A stretch of 64,000 bases of DNA from Phenylobacterium sp. (GTDB lineage: Bacteria; Pseudomonadota; Alphaproteobacteria; Caulobacterales; Caulobacteraceae), in NCBI RefSeq assembly GCF_013822795.1, contig NZ_PNLB01000012.1, forward strand, positions 62,001 through 126,000, given 5' to 3'. Below the pieces are notes generated by a model that saw only the letters and a list, made by a program, of their open reading frames with translations, made no database searches and was not told the origin of the DNA. Of this stretch, positions 56,396-64,000 are shown one piece after another; the stretch's first letter is position 1; the number at the start of each line of letters is the position of its first letter. A program made the translations under genes and the position numbers.

Positions 56396-57529
56396 TTACT
56401 CCGCGTAGACCGCCCGCTCGAAGGCTTCGAAGGCGGCCAGCATGCCGGGGTCGGCGAAGGGAAGGAACTGGCCGCAGAGCATGCCGGCCACGCCGCTGGC
56501 CGGGTCGGCCCAGTAGTAGCAGTTGGCGAGACCGCCCCAGGCGAGGCTGCCGGCGCGGCGCATGCCGGGGACGTCGGCCTCGTTGCGCAGGAAGCCCAGG
56601 GTCCAGGTCTTGGGCGTGCCGGGCATCGGGCGGAAGTCGAGGCTGATCGGGGCCATGGCGGTGGAAAGGTCGCCGGCCGGGATGGCGCTGTCGGCCTCGC
56701 GCAGCCAGGCGAGCGTCCTTGGCCCCAGCACGCCGGCGCCGTCACCCGCGAGCACGGCGCGGAGGAACTTCAGGTAGTCGGGCGCCGTCGAGCGCAGGCC
56801 GCCGCCGCCATAGTAGATCGGCGACGAGGGCAGGTGCGGCGCGGGGATGAAGGCGCCGTCGGGCGCGTGGTGGTGCATGCCGGCGGCGCGCGCCTCGAGC
56901 TGCGGCGTGGCGACGAAGGCGGTGTCGCTCATGCCGAGCGGGCCGGTGATGTGCTCGGCGACATAGGCGTCGAGGCCCTGGCCGCTCGCCTGCTCGACCA
57001 GCCAGCCGACCGCGTCGATGCCGATGCCGTACTGCCAGCCCGCCCCCGGATCGAAGGCCAGCACCGGCGCGCCCGGCGCGCTCTCCATCAGGCTGCCGCC
57101 GACGTGGGCGTAGTAGCGGGCGAGGTCGGCGTGGAAGAAGTCGTAGGCCAGGCCCGAGGTGTGGGTCAGCAGGCGGCGCAGGGTCAGCGGCGTGCGGGCC
57201 GGGCGCAGGCGCGGGGCGCCGTCGGGCCCGAAGCCCTCCAGCACCTGCGGCGCGGCGAGGTTGGGCAATCGCTCGCCGACCGGCGCGTCGAGCTCGAGCA
57301 CGCCGCGCTCGACCAGCTGCAGCGCTGCGGCCGAGGTGATCGCCTTGGTGCATGAGGCGATCCAGAAGGTGTCGTCCGGCGACATCGGCGTCGGGTCCGC
57401 CGCGCCGCGCACGCCGGCGGCGAAGTAGCTGTCGGTCCCGTCGGCGCGGGCGACGGCGGCGGTCAGGCCCGGCGCCGCGCCCCTGGCCACGGCGTCGTCG
57501 AGCAGCGCCTGTATCGTCTGCGAACCCAT
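56396..57529 (-). CDS. Serine hydrolase, class C beta-lactamase/esterase family
   Basis: 377 residues. WIASCTKAITSAAALQLVE holds the SxxK motif (SCTK, about residue 57), LLTHTSGLAYD follows, and WQYGIGIDAVGWLVEQASG contains the Tyr motif in a non-classical form (YGI instead of YSN), which fits EstB-like esterases better than true beta-lactamases. No signal peptide is visible, so it is probably cytoplasmic. GGGAGGAAAC precedes the ATG at 57529. Confidence 0.85.
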   Translation of the reverse strand: MGSQTIQALLDDAVARGAAPGLTAAVARADGTDSYFAAGVRGAADPTPMSPDDTFWIASCTKAITSAAALQLVERGVLELDAPVGERLPNLAAPQVLEGFGPDGAPRLRPARTPLTLRRLLTHTSGLAYDFFHADLARYYAHVGGSLMESAPGAPVLAFDPGAGWQYGIGIDAVGWLVEQASGQGLDAYVAEHITGPLGMSDTAFVATPQLEARAAGMHHHAPDGAFIPAPHLPSSPIYYGGGGLRSTAPDYLKFLRAVLAGDGAGVLGPRTLAWLREADSAIPAGDLSTAMAPISLDFRPMPGTPKTWTLGFLRNEADVPGMRRAGSLAWGGLANCYYWADPASGVAGMLCGQFLPFADPGMLAAFEAFERAVYAE

Positions 57530-57655
57530 GTTTCCTCCCCGGCCTCTCGTGAGGCTCTCGTCGCCCGTCAGCGGGGCCGATGATCGGGAGGCTGTCAACG
57601 GCCTAGTCGCGGGAGACGGGTGGCGAGGCGACATTGCGCTCAGTAAGAATTCGCT

Positions 57656-58522
57656 ATGGCCGATCTCGCAGATTCCCGTGAAGCGTTGCGCATCGCCATC
57701 GCGCAGACCCCGGTGGGCTTTGATCCGCGCGCAAACGGCGCGGCGATCCGCGCCCAGATGCGGCAAGCCGCCGAAGCCGGCGCCAGGCTGATCCAGTTCA
57801 CGGAAGGCGCGATGTCGGGCTATCCGTCGGGCGAGGGCAAGCGCGTCCTGGCCGGATGGGATGTCGACTGGGCGGTCCTCCGCGACGAACTGGAGGCCAC
57901 CTCCGCTCTGGCGGCCGAGCTTGGCCTGTGGGCGGTGGTCGGCGCGAACCATCCGCTGACGCCGCCCAATCGGCCGCATAACAGCCTCTACGTCATCTCT
58001 GACCGGGGCGAGTTGGTCGGCCGCTACGACAAGCGGCTGCTGTCCTATACGGAAGTCACCGACTGGTACGTTCCAGGCTTGCGCTTGCTGACCTTCGAGG
58101 TGGACGGCTTTCGCTTCGGCTGCCTGCTCTGCATCGAAATCCAGTTTCCCGAGCTCTTCGTCGAGTATGCCGCCGAGGGCGTCGATGTCGTGCTGCTCTC
58201 GACCTTTTCGCGTGACCCGATGTTCGCGCTCCAAGCACAGGGCCATGCCGCGTGCGGCGCCTTCTGGCTGGGGTTTTCCGTGCCCGCGCAATGCAGCGCG
58301 GCGGCGCCGAGCGGCCTGGTCGGGCCCGATGGCAGGTGGATATCCAAGGCGCTCCCAGATGGTCGCGGCGGCTTGGTCATCGCCGACCTGGACCGCCGCT
58401 CAGAACCGCTGCGAGGCGCCTTGGACTATGCGCGACCATGGCGGGTGCGGGCGCGGATGGGTGACCTGCATCGCGCGGCTCGCGTCGTTGACCCTCGAAG
58501 CTCGGATGTGAGCCGCTACTAG
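57656..58522 (+). CDS. Carbon-nitrogen hydrolase (nitrilase superfamily)
   Basis: 288 residues with the Glu-Lys-Cys triad: LIQFTEGAMSGYP (Glu about residue 50), GRYDKRLL (Lys about 125) and FGCLLCIEIQFPELF (Cys about 160). Family members hydrolyse nitriles, amides or carbamoyl groups in the cytoplasm; the branch is not clear by eye. A 126-base gap separates it from the divergent serine hydrolase. Confidence 0.87.
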   Translation: MADLADSREALRIAIAQTPVGFDPRANGAAIRAQMRQAAEAGARLIQFTEGAMSGYPSGEGKRVLAGWDVDWAVLRDELEATSALAAELGLWAVVGANHPLTPPNRPHNSLYVISDRGELVGRYDKRLLSYTEVTDWYVPGLRLLTFEVDGFRFGCLLCIEIQFPELFVEYAAEGVDVVLLSTFSRDPMFALQAQGHAACGAFWLGFSVPAQCSAAAPSGLVGPDGRWISKALPDGRGGLVIADLDRRSEPLRGALDYARPWRVRARMGDLHRAARVVDPRSSDVSRY

Positions 58523-58684
58523 GTCTGCGTCCGCCGGCGTTGACCGTCCGTCGGCGACTTCGTAGCGTTCTCGCATGTCGACAATTGCGTGACCCTGGCG
58601 CCGTGCGCGGCGCCGACAGCCTTCACCGCGGACCGCTGGAACTGCGGCCGCCTTGCTGTGTCATGCCCGTTGAAAGACATCCCG

Positions 58685-59197
58685 TTGAACACGATCCCAC
58701 GCATCGAACCTGAGCGTCCCGGCGACGCGACCGCCATCGGCCAACTCACCACTACGGCCTTCGCGCCGATGCCGTTCAGCGACGGCGACGAAGCCCGCGT
58801 GATCGACGCCCTGCGCGAGGCTGGAGCCCTGGCCATTTCGCTCGTGGCCGTGGACGTCGACGGGGAGGTGGTCGGCCATATCGCCTTCTCGCCGGTCCGT
58901 ATCGATGGGCGTCCGGGCGATTGGTACGGGCTCGGGCCGGTCTCGGTCGCGCCGGGGCTGCAGCGGCGCGGCGTCGGCAGCGCCCTGATCCTGCAAGGCT
59001 TGGATCGCCTGAGAGAGTTGCAGGCCGGCGGCTGCGTCCTGCTGGGCGACCCGAACTACTACAGCCGCTTCGGGTTCGTGAGCGACCCCGCGCTCACCTA
59101 TCAGGGCAAGCCCAATCGGTACTTCCAGCGCCTGGTTCTAGGGACTTCGGGGCGGACGGGAGATGTCAGCTTCCATCCTGCGTTTGATCCGCCGTGA
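58685..59197 (+). CDS. GNAT N-acetyltransferase (YhbS-like)
   Basis: About 170 residues. IEPERPGDATAIGQLTTTAF starts the domain; VVGHIAFSPVRI, YGLGPVSVAPGLQRRGVGSALI (CoA-binding) and VLLGDPNYYSRFGF are YhbS-type blocks. No ATG is suitable: I chose TTG 58685, but TTG 58670, GTG 58658 and GTG 58589 are in frame. The acceptor is unknown. Confidence 0.75.
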   Translation: MNTIPRIEPERPGDATAIGQLTTTAFAPMPFSDGDEARVIDALREAGALAISLVAVDVDGEVVGHIAFSPVRIDGRPGDWYGLGPVSVAPGLQRRGVGSALILQGLDRLRELQAGGCVLLGDPNYYSRFGFVSDPALTYQGKPNRYFQRLVLGTSGRTGDVSFHPAFDPP

Positions 59198-59203
59198 GGC
59201 GCC

Positions 59204-59965
59204 TCAGGGCTTGAGTTGGGCGAGGTAGAGGTGGGTTTCGTTGCGCAGCGCAAAGTCGCGCAACGGCGTCAGCGCCGCCTCGACTGCGGCCAACAGCTGG
59301 TCGCGTCGGCCCGGGTCGATGACGTTGTAGTCGGAGCGGGTGCGCAGCTGCCGCACGAAGCCGCTGGCGGTCACGCGCTCGGGCCAGGCGTAGGCCTTGT
59401 GGGTCACGGGCCCGAAGAGGCCGGACGCGTCGATCAGCGCGCGAACCGGACCTTCGGGCAGATACCAGGCCTGGGGCGGGGGCCGCCAAAGGTCCGGCGC
59501 GATGTCCGCATAGATGGGCTCCAGCAGCTCCAGGACCTCGGGGGAGGGGGACAGCGGAACGTGTCCGAAGATCGCCAGCCATCCACCCGGCTGCAGAGCC
59601 GCCGCGGCCTTGGGAAAGCTGACGGTTGGTTCGATCCAGTGCCAGGCCTGCGCGGAGGCGACGAGCCGAAAACTCGCCGGGTCCGGAACGAAGGTCTCGA
59701 ACTGGCCGACGTGAAAATCGACTTCGCTCAGCCGCGTCTTCGCCAGGGCGATCAGGTCGGAGCCTGGGTCGACGGCGACGATCTCCCACCCGCGGCCCAG
59801 CAGGCCGGTGGTGGCCTGGCCGCTGCCGCATCCGACCTCCAGCACCCGCTGGCCGGCGCCGCCGACGACTGCGGCCAAGTCTTCGAACAGCGCGTCCGGA
59901 TAGGGTGGGCGAACGGCGTCGTACTCGGCCGCGACGACGTCGAAGGTGTCCCGCTGATCGTTCAT
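59204..59965 (-). CDS. Class I SAM-dependent methyltransferase
   Basis: 253 residues from ATG 59965. FDVVAAEYDAVRPPYP, RVLEVGCGSGQATTGLL (motif I), IVAVDPGSDLI (motif II) and LVASAQAWHWIEP are typical of the UbiE/trans-aconitate-like methyltransferases that act on small molecules. It converges on the GNAT gene with six bases between. An in-frame start at 60007 adds 14 residues with no family support. Confidence 0.82.
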   Translation of the reverse strand: MNDQRDTFDVVAAEYDAVRPPYPDALFEDLAAVVGGAGQRVLEVGCGSGQATTGLLGRGWEIVAVDPGSDLIALAKTRLSEVDFHVGQFETFVPDPASFRLVASAQAWHWIEPTVSFPKAAAALQPGGWLAIFGHVPLSPSPEVLELLEPIYADIAPDLWRPPPQAWYLPEGPVRALIDASGLFGPVTHKAYAWPERVTASGFVRQLRTRSDYNVIDPGRRDQLLAAVEAALTPLRDFALRNETHLYLAQLKP

Positions 59966-60091
59966 CGCCGCCCCGCCCGCATGGCTTGAAGTAGGGCTGC
60001 CAGACAATCAGGGCGGGCAAGGGCGCGCAAGTCGGCGCGCCGCAGCGAAATGGGACTTCAAGGGCGCGGGGCGGGGGCCTAGGGTCGGGAC

Positions 60092-61501
60092 ATGACCGTT
60101 TCCGTGCCCGCCGACGTGATCTCCCGCCTCAAGGCCGTGCTCGGCGAGGGCGGCTGGAGCCAGGACCCTGAGCGGCTGGCGCCCAAGCTGGTCGAGTGGC
60201 GCGACCGCTGGCAAGGCAACACCCCGTTCCTGGCGCTGCCGAAGACCACCGCCGAGGTCGCCGCGGTGATCGGCGTCTGTGCGGAGTCCGGGACGCCGGT
60301 GGTGCCGCAGGGCGGCAACACCGGCCTGGTCGGCGGGCAGATCCCGCTGGGCGAAATCCTGCTGTCGACCGAGCGGATGCGGACGATCCGCGATGTCGAC
60401 GCCTTCGACGACGTGCTGGTGGCCGAGGCGGGCGTGACCTTGCAGGCCGCGCACGAGGCGGCGCTGGAGAAGGGGCGACGCTTCCCGCTGGACATCGCCT
60501 CGCAGGGGACGGCGACCATCGGGGGGATCATCTCGACCAACGCCGGCGGCACGGCGGTGCTGCGCTATGGCAACACCCGCGAGCTGGTGCTGGGGCTGGA
60601 GGCGGTGCTGCCCAACGGCGAGATCTGGAACGGGCTGAAGCGCCTGCGTAAAGACAACACTGGCTATGATCTCAAGCAGCTGCTGATCGGGGCCGAGGGG
60701 ACGCTGGGCGTGGTCACCGCCGCCAGCCTGAAGCTGTTCCCGGTGCTGGTCTCGCGCGCCACCGCCATCGCCGCGGTCGCTGATCCCGAGGCGGCGATCC
60801 AGCTGCTGGCGCGAGCCAAGGACGCGGCCGGCGGCGCGGTCGAGGCGTTCGAGCTGATGGGCCGGCGCGGGATCGACTTCGTGCTCAAGAACATCCCCAA
60901 CCAGCGCGACCCCCTGAGCGAAATCCATCCCTGGTACGTGCTGATCGAGATCGCCTCGGGCGAGCCGGGCGCGGCCGAGAGCGCCATGGAACGGCTGCTG
61001 GGCGCCGCGCTGGAGGACGGGCTGGTGCGCGACGCCGCCGTCGCCCAGAGCCAGGCCCAGGCGCAGGCCTTCTGGTCGGTCCGCGAGAACCAGTCGCCGG
61101 GCCAGAAGCCGGAAGGCGCGACCTGGAAGCACGACGTCTCGGTGCCGGTCAGCCGGGTGGCGGAGTTCCTGAACCAGGCGACGGCGCGCATGGAGGCGCT
61201 GGTTCCCGGGGCCAGGGTCACCGCCTTCGGCCATGTCGGCGACGGCAACATCCACTACGATGTGATCCGCCCGGACGGCGGTGACGACGCGGCGCACTCG
61301 GCGCTGCGCAGCGAAGGCTCGCGCATCGTCCATGACATCGTCGCCTCGATGGGCGGCTCGATCTCGGCCGAGCATGGGCTGGGATCGATGAAGACCGAGG
61401 AGGCCAGGCGCTACAAGTCGCCGGTCGAGGTTGCGGCGCTCTCGGCGATCCGGCTAAGCCTGGACCCGAAGCGGATCATGAATCCGCGAGTCCATTTCTG
61501 A
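60092..61501 (+). CDS. FAD-linked oxidase, GlcD/D-2-hydroxyglutarate dehydrogenase type
   Basis: 469 residues. The FAD-binding part reads VVPQGGNTGLVGGQIPLG, TIGGIISTNAGGTAVLRYGNTRELVLGLEAVLPNGEI and LIGAEGTLGVVTAASLKLFP; the C-terminal cap has GHVGDGNIHYDV and SAEHGLGSMK with metal-binding His residues. These enzymes oxidise D-2-hydroxy acids (lactate, 2-hydroxyglutarate, glycolate) and pass electrons to flavoprotein or quinone. Substrate specificity is not decided by eye. Confidence 0.9.
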   Translation: MTVSVPADVISRLKAVLGEGGWSQDPERLAPKLVEWRDRWQGNTPFLALPKTTAEVAAVIGVCAESGTPVVPQGGNTGLVGGQIPLGEILLSTERMRTIRDVDAFDDVLVAEAGVTLQAAHEAALEKGRRFPLDIASQGTATIGGIISTNAGGTAVLRYGNTRELVLGLEAVLPNGEIWNGLKRLRKDNTGYDLKQLLIGAEGTLGVVTAASLKLFPVLVSRATAIAAVADPEAAIQLLARAKDAAGGAVEAFELMGRRGIDFVLKNIPNQRDPLSEIHPWYVLIEIASGEPGAAESAMERLLGAALEDGLVRDAAVAQSQAQAQAFWSVRENQSPGQKPEGATWKHDVSVPVSRVAEFLNQATARMEALVPGARVTAFGHVGDGNIHYDVIRPDGGDDAAHSALRSEGSRIVHDIVASMGGSISAEHGLGSMKTEEARRYKSPVEVAALSAIRLSLDPKRIMNPRVHF

Positions 61502-61507
61502 GTTCCC

Positions 61508-62308
61508 ATGCTGATCGTCATCTCCCCCGCCAAGGCGCTCGATTTCACGCGACCGGACGGCGCCGCGCCGATGACGACGCCGCAGATGGCCGAGGACATC
61601 GCCGAGCTGAGCCTCACGGCCAAGAAGCTGAAGGTCGCGGACCTGAAGAAGATGATGGACCTGTCGGACAAGCTGGCCGAGCTGAATCGCGAACGGTTCG
61701 CGGCCTTCGACCCGGCGATGGAGGACGGTCTGCAGGCGGCGTTCGCGTTCAACGGCGACGTCTATTCGGGGCTGAAGGCGCGGGAGCTGAACAAGAAGGG
61801 CCTGAACTACGCCCAGAAGCATTTGCGCATCCTGTCGGGGCTGTACGGCGTGCTGCGGCCGCTGGACGCGATCCAGCCCTATCGCCTGGAGATGGGCGTG
61901 CGGATCAAGACCAAGCGCGGCGCCAGCCTCTACGATTTCTGGGGCGACAAGATCGCCGGGGTGCTGAATGAGGCCGGGGCCGGCCACAAGGACCCGACGC
62001 TGGTGAACTGCGCCAGCCAGGAATACTTCGGCGCGGTCGACCGCGCGGCGATCAAGCTGCCGGTGGTGACGGCCAAGTTCTTCGAGGAGAAGGACGGCTC
62101 ATCGAAGATCATCTCGTTCTACGCCAAGAAGGCGCGCGGGCTGATGGCGCGCTACGCCATCGACCACGGCGTCGAGAAGGCCGAGGATCTCAAGGCCTTC
62201 GACGTCGAGGGCTACCGTTTCCAGAAGAGCGCTTCGAGCGACACCGAATGGGTGTTCTCGCGGCCCCAGCCTCCGCCGCCGTCAGCGGCCAAAAAGCAGA
62301 AGGACTGA
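61508..62308 (+). CDS. yaaA: Peroxide stress protein YaaA
   Basis: 266 residues of the UPF0246 family: LIVISPAKALDF, FNGDVYSGLKARELNKKGLNYAQKHLRILSGLYGVLRPLD and LVNCASQEYFGAVD are diagnostic. E. coli YaaA lowers free iron during H2O2 stress and binds DNA. Start ATG is 6 bases after the FAD oxidase stop, and bdhA begins 4 bases after its own stop, so three genes form one unit. Confidence 0.92.
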   Translation: MLIVISPAKALDFTRPDGAAPMTTPQMAEDIAELSLTAKKLKVADLKKMMDLSDKLAELNRERFAAFDPAMEDGLQAAFAFNGDVYSGLKARELNKKGLNYAQKHLRILSGLYGVLRPLDAIQPYRLEMGVRIKTKRGASLYDFWGDKIAGVLNEAGAGHKDPTLVNCASQEYFGAVDRAAIKLPVVTAKFFEEKDGSSKIISFYAKKARGLMARYAIDHGVEKAEDLKAFDVEGYRFQKSASSDTEWVFSRPQPPPPSAAKKQKD

Positions 62309-62312
62309 TCGG

Positions 62313-63110
62313 ATGGCCGTGGACTATGGGCTGCAGGGCCATGTGGCCGTCATTACCGGGTCCACCAGCGGCATCGGCCAGGCGCTCGCCGCCTCGCTGG
62401 CCGAGCAGGGGGTGAATGTCATCCTCAACGGCTTTGGCGACCCGGCCAAGATCGAGGCCGACCGCGCCGCGCTGCAGGCGCGGACCAATGCGGCGATCCG
62501 CTATCACGGCGCGGACATGACCAAGCCAGGCGAGATCACCGACCTGATCGAGTACGCGGTGCGCGAGTTCGGCCGGCTGGACATCCTGGTCAACAACGCC
62601 GGCATCCAGCACGTCGCCCCGGTCGACGAGTTCCCGCCCGAGAAGTGGGACGCGCTGATCGCGATCATCCTGTCCTCGACCTTCCACGCCAGCCGCGCGG
62701 CGATCCCGATCATGAAGGCGCAGGGCCGCGGACGGATCGTCAACATCGCTTCGGCCCATGGGCTGGTCGCCTCGCCGTTCAAGGCGCCCTATGTCGCCGC
62801 CAAGCATGGCGTGGTCGGGTTCACCAAGGGGCTCGGCGTCGAGCTGGCCCGCACCGGCATCACCGCCAACGCCATCTGCCCCGGCTATGTGAAGACCCCG
62901 CTGATCGAGGCGCAGATCGTCGACCAGGCCAAGACCCGCGGCATCCCCGAGGACCGGGTGATGGAGGACGTGATCCTCGCCGCCCAGCCGACCAAGAAGT
63001 TCGTCGAGTACGAACACCTGGCCGGGATGCTGCTCTACCTGGTGTCCGACATGGGCGCGTCGGCGACCGGCGCGGCCATGGTGGTGGACGGCGGTTGGAC
63101 GGCGACTTAG
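62313..63110 (+). CDS. bdhA: 3-hydroxybutyrate dehydrogenase (SDR)
   Basis: 265 residues. The cofactor loop is ITGSTSGIGQALA, then NNAGIQHVAPVDEFPPEKWDALIA, catalytic Ser in NIASAHGLVASPFK and the YVAAK motif; AICPGYVKTPLIEAQIVDQA is diagnostic of D-3-hydroxybutyrate dehydrogenases. It oxidises 3-hydroxybutyrate to acetoacetate in polyhydroxybutyrate or ketone-body use. It is downstream of yaaA in the same unit. Confidence 0.88.
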   Translation: MAVDYGLQGHVAVITGSTSGIGQALAASLAEQGVNVILNGFGDPAKIEADRAALQARTNAAIRYHGADMTKPGEITDLIEYAVREFGRLDILVNNAGIQHVAPVDEFPPEKWDALIAIILSSTFHASRAAIPIMKAQGRGRIVNIASAHGLVASPFKAPYVAAKHGVVGFTKGLGVELARTGITANAICPGYVKTPLIEAQIVDQAKTRGIPEDRVMEDVILAAQPTKKFVEYEHLAGMLLYLVSDMGASATGAAMVVDGGWTAT

Positions 63111-63131
63111 AGCCGCCGTCCCTGACAGACG

Positions 63132-63572
63132 CTACTTCTTGAAGGTCAGTTCGCGGGCGGTCAGGCCGCCGCGCAGGACGCGGACCTGTTCGCGCGAGAC
63201 CGCGGCCTGGTTGCTCTTCGTGACGCTGCCGAAGGCCTTGGCCATGATCGCCTCGTTCTCGTCGAGGCTGCGGTCGAACACGGCCATGTTCTTGTATTCG
63301 ATCATCAGGATGACGTCGGCCTCGCCGTCGCGCGGATTGTCGACAGCCAGGACCCGGTAGTCGAGGACGTCGCCGCGGGCCTTGTCGGCCTCCTGGATGT
63401 TGCGCCAGGTCGAGTTCAGGTAGGACATGTAGTCGTCGAACATGCCCGGCTTGGTCTCGATATAGGAGATCTGCCAGACCGGGCCCAGGTCGTAGGTCCT
63501 GGGGGCGTTCTGAGCCATGGCGGCGCTGCTGAGTCCCAGGGCCAGGGCGGCGGCGGCAAGAATAGTTCTCAC
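63132..63572 (-). CDS. Secreted hypothetical protein
   Basis: 146 residues. A signal peptide (MRTILAAAALALGLSSAAMAQ) precedes a ferredoxin-like, dimeric alpha/beta-barrel-type sequence (WQISYIETKPGMFDDYMSYLN...VLDYRVLAVDNPRDGEADVILMIEYKNMAVF). The pattern recalls NIPSNAP/ABM-like folds, but no family can be named with confidence. The mature part has no cysteines. It converges on bdhA with 21 bases between. Confidence 0.68.
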   Translation of the reverse strand: MRTILAAAALALGLSSAAMAQNAPRTYDLGPVWQISYIETKPGMFDDYMSYLNSTWRNIQEADKARGDVLDYRVLAVDNPRDGEADVILMIEYKNMAVFDRSLDENEAIMAKAFGSVTKSNQAAVSREQVRVLRGGLTARELTFKK

Positions 63573-63644
63573 GCAAACTCTCCTTTGTTCTTTGCGCGGG
63601 CTTGCGCGACGGGAGCTTGCTCTGCTGTATTCGAAAGAACAACG

Positions 63645-64000
63645 TTACTCAGGTTGTGGTGCAGCTCGCAGCGTCCACAGCACCCAGATCGAGACCGGCA
63701 GGTTGATCAGCACGGCGGTCAGCACCCCGGGAGCGTAGCCGCCGAACGCCCAGGCGGCGGTGACATGCGGCACCGGCACGTTGAGCAGCAGCACCACGGC
63801 CACGGCGCGCAGGGTGATGACCTTGGCCGAGGTCACCGAGCCCGTCGCCGCCCACGCCGCCAGCAGCCCGATGGCCAGGGTGATGGCGGTCAGCAGCAGG
63901 GCGAACACCGCCGGATCGGGCCGCCACCAGGTCAGATGGTAGCTGTCGAGCATCGCCTCGACATGGCCGCCCAGCAGGGCGTAGGCCAGCCCTTCTTCGA
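63645..64000 (-). CDS. HXXEE-like membrane protein (5' end outside window)
   Basis: 118 codons to the window edge, on the minus strand with the stop at 63645. The visible N-terminal part begins EEGLAYALLGGHVEAMLDSY, consistent with the 'HxxEE' family just after its defining motif, followed by three hydrophobic helices (AVFALLLTAITLAIGLLAAW; VITLRAVAVVLLLNV; GVLTAVLINLPVSIWVLW). The motif His itself would lie beyond the window, so the family call is provisional. Confidence 0.55.
   Translation of the reverse strand, partial: EEGLAYALLGGHVEAMLDSYHLTWWRPDPAVFALLLTAITLAIGLLAAWAATGSVTSAKVITLRAVAVVLLLNVPVPHVTAAWAFGGYAPGVLTAVLINLPVSIWVLWTLRAAPQPE

Overview
The window is a 64 kb piece of a GC-rich alphaproteobacterial chromosome, most likely from a member of the Caulobacterales (Caulobacter/Phenylobacterium type). 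Three things point there. An EAL phosphodiesterase at 45782-47440 has the degenerate GEDEF motif and the C-terminal Arg-Gly seen in Caulobacter PdeA. There is an UrcA-family secreted protein. A perfect CtrA-type box (TTAA-N7-TTAAC) lies at 53373-53388. I found no rRNA, tRNA, CRISPR array or intact insertion sequence. Genes are dense, and many neighbours overlap by 1-8 bases (TGATG, ATGA or shared CTAG stops).

Layout. 1-6.2 kb: an envelope block on the minus strand (DUF374 acyltransferase fragment, MsbA-like ABC exporter, DUF4170, CysQ-type phosphatase, TldE/PmbA, MAPEG protein), interrupted by a secreted protein and a tyrosine-phosphatase-like protein on the plus strand. 6.3-13.7 kb: UbiD and a run of small or stand-alone genes (UrcA, YjbR, YdeI, Tat-exported gamma-glutamyltransferase, YkgJ, VOC, methyltransferase). 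13.7-19.2 kb: HdeD, a TetR-desaturase pair with a clear operator, two SDR genes divergent from a LiuR-like MerR regulator, and UbiA. 19.3-24.7 kb: two methyltransferases flanking tandem ABC half-exporters. 24.7-29.8 kb: YcaQ-like glycosylase, PPK2, RsmE, plant-type GshA, GFA and DUF427 proteins. 30-35.5 kb: POT peptide transporter, TonB-dependent receptor and TldD.

35.9-47.4 kb is the metabolic core: ctaC-ctaD-ctaB, a 50-residue membrane peptide, ctaG-ctaE, DUF983 and SURF1. Together these make and assemble an aa3-type cytochrome c oxidase. The same strand continues into thrC, an M16 peptidase, a RimJ-type acetyltransferase and pdeA. 47.4-53.0 kb holds UPF0301, a peroxiredoxin, a long acyl-CoA dehydrogenase, a cytochrome b561-YceI fusion and a Sua5-type tRNA t6A synthase.

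53.0-55.3 kb is the only clearly accessory stretch. It has lower GC, a truncated phage-type gene, the CtrA box, two small unrecognised genes (one behind a leader peptide whose ribosome site can be hidden in a hairpin) and a DUF6998-like protein with PD-(D/E)XK nuclease features. 55.5-64 kb returns to ordinary genes: dienelactone hydrolase, class C beta-lactamase-like hydrolase, nitrilase, GNAT, methyltransferase, FAD-linked oxidase, YaaA, 3-hydroxybutyrate dehydrogenase, a secreted protein and a truncated HXXEE-like membrane protein. The best candidates for something little described are the 53-55.3 kb island with its nuclease-like gene, the tiny ORF at 19139-19213, and the family of TCTAGA-flanked intergenic palindromes.
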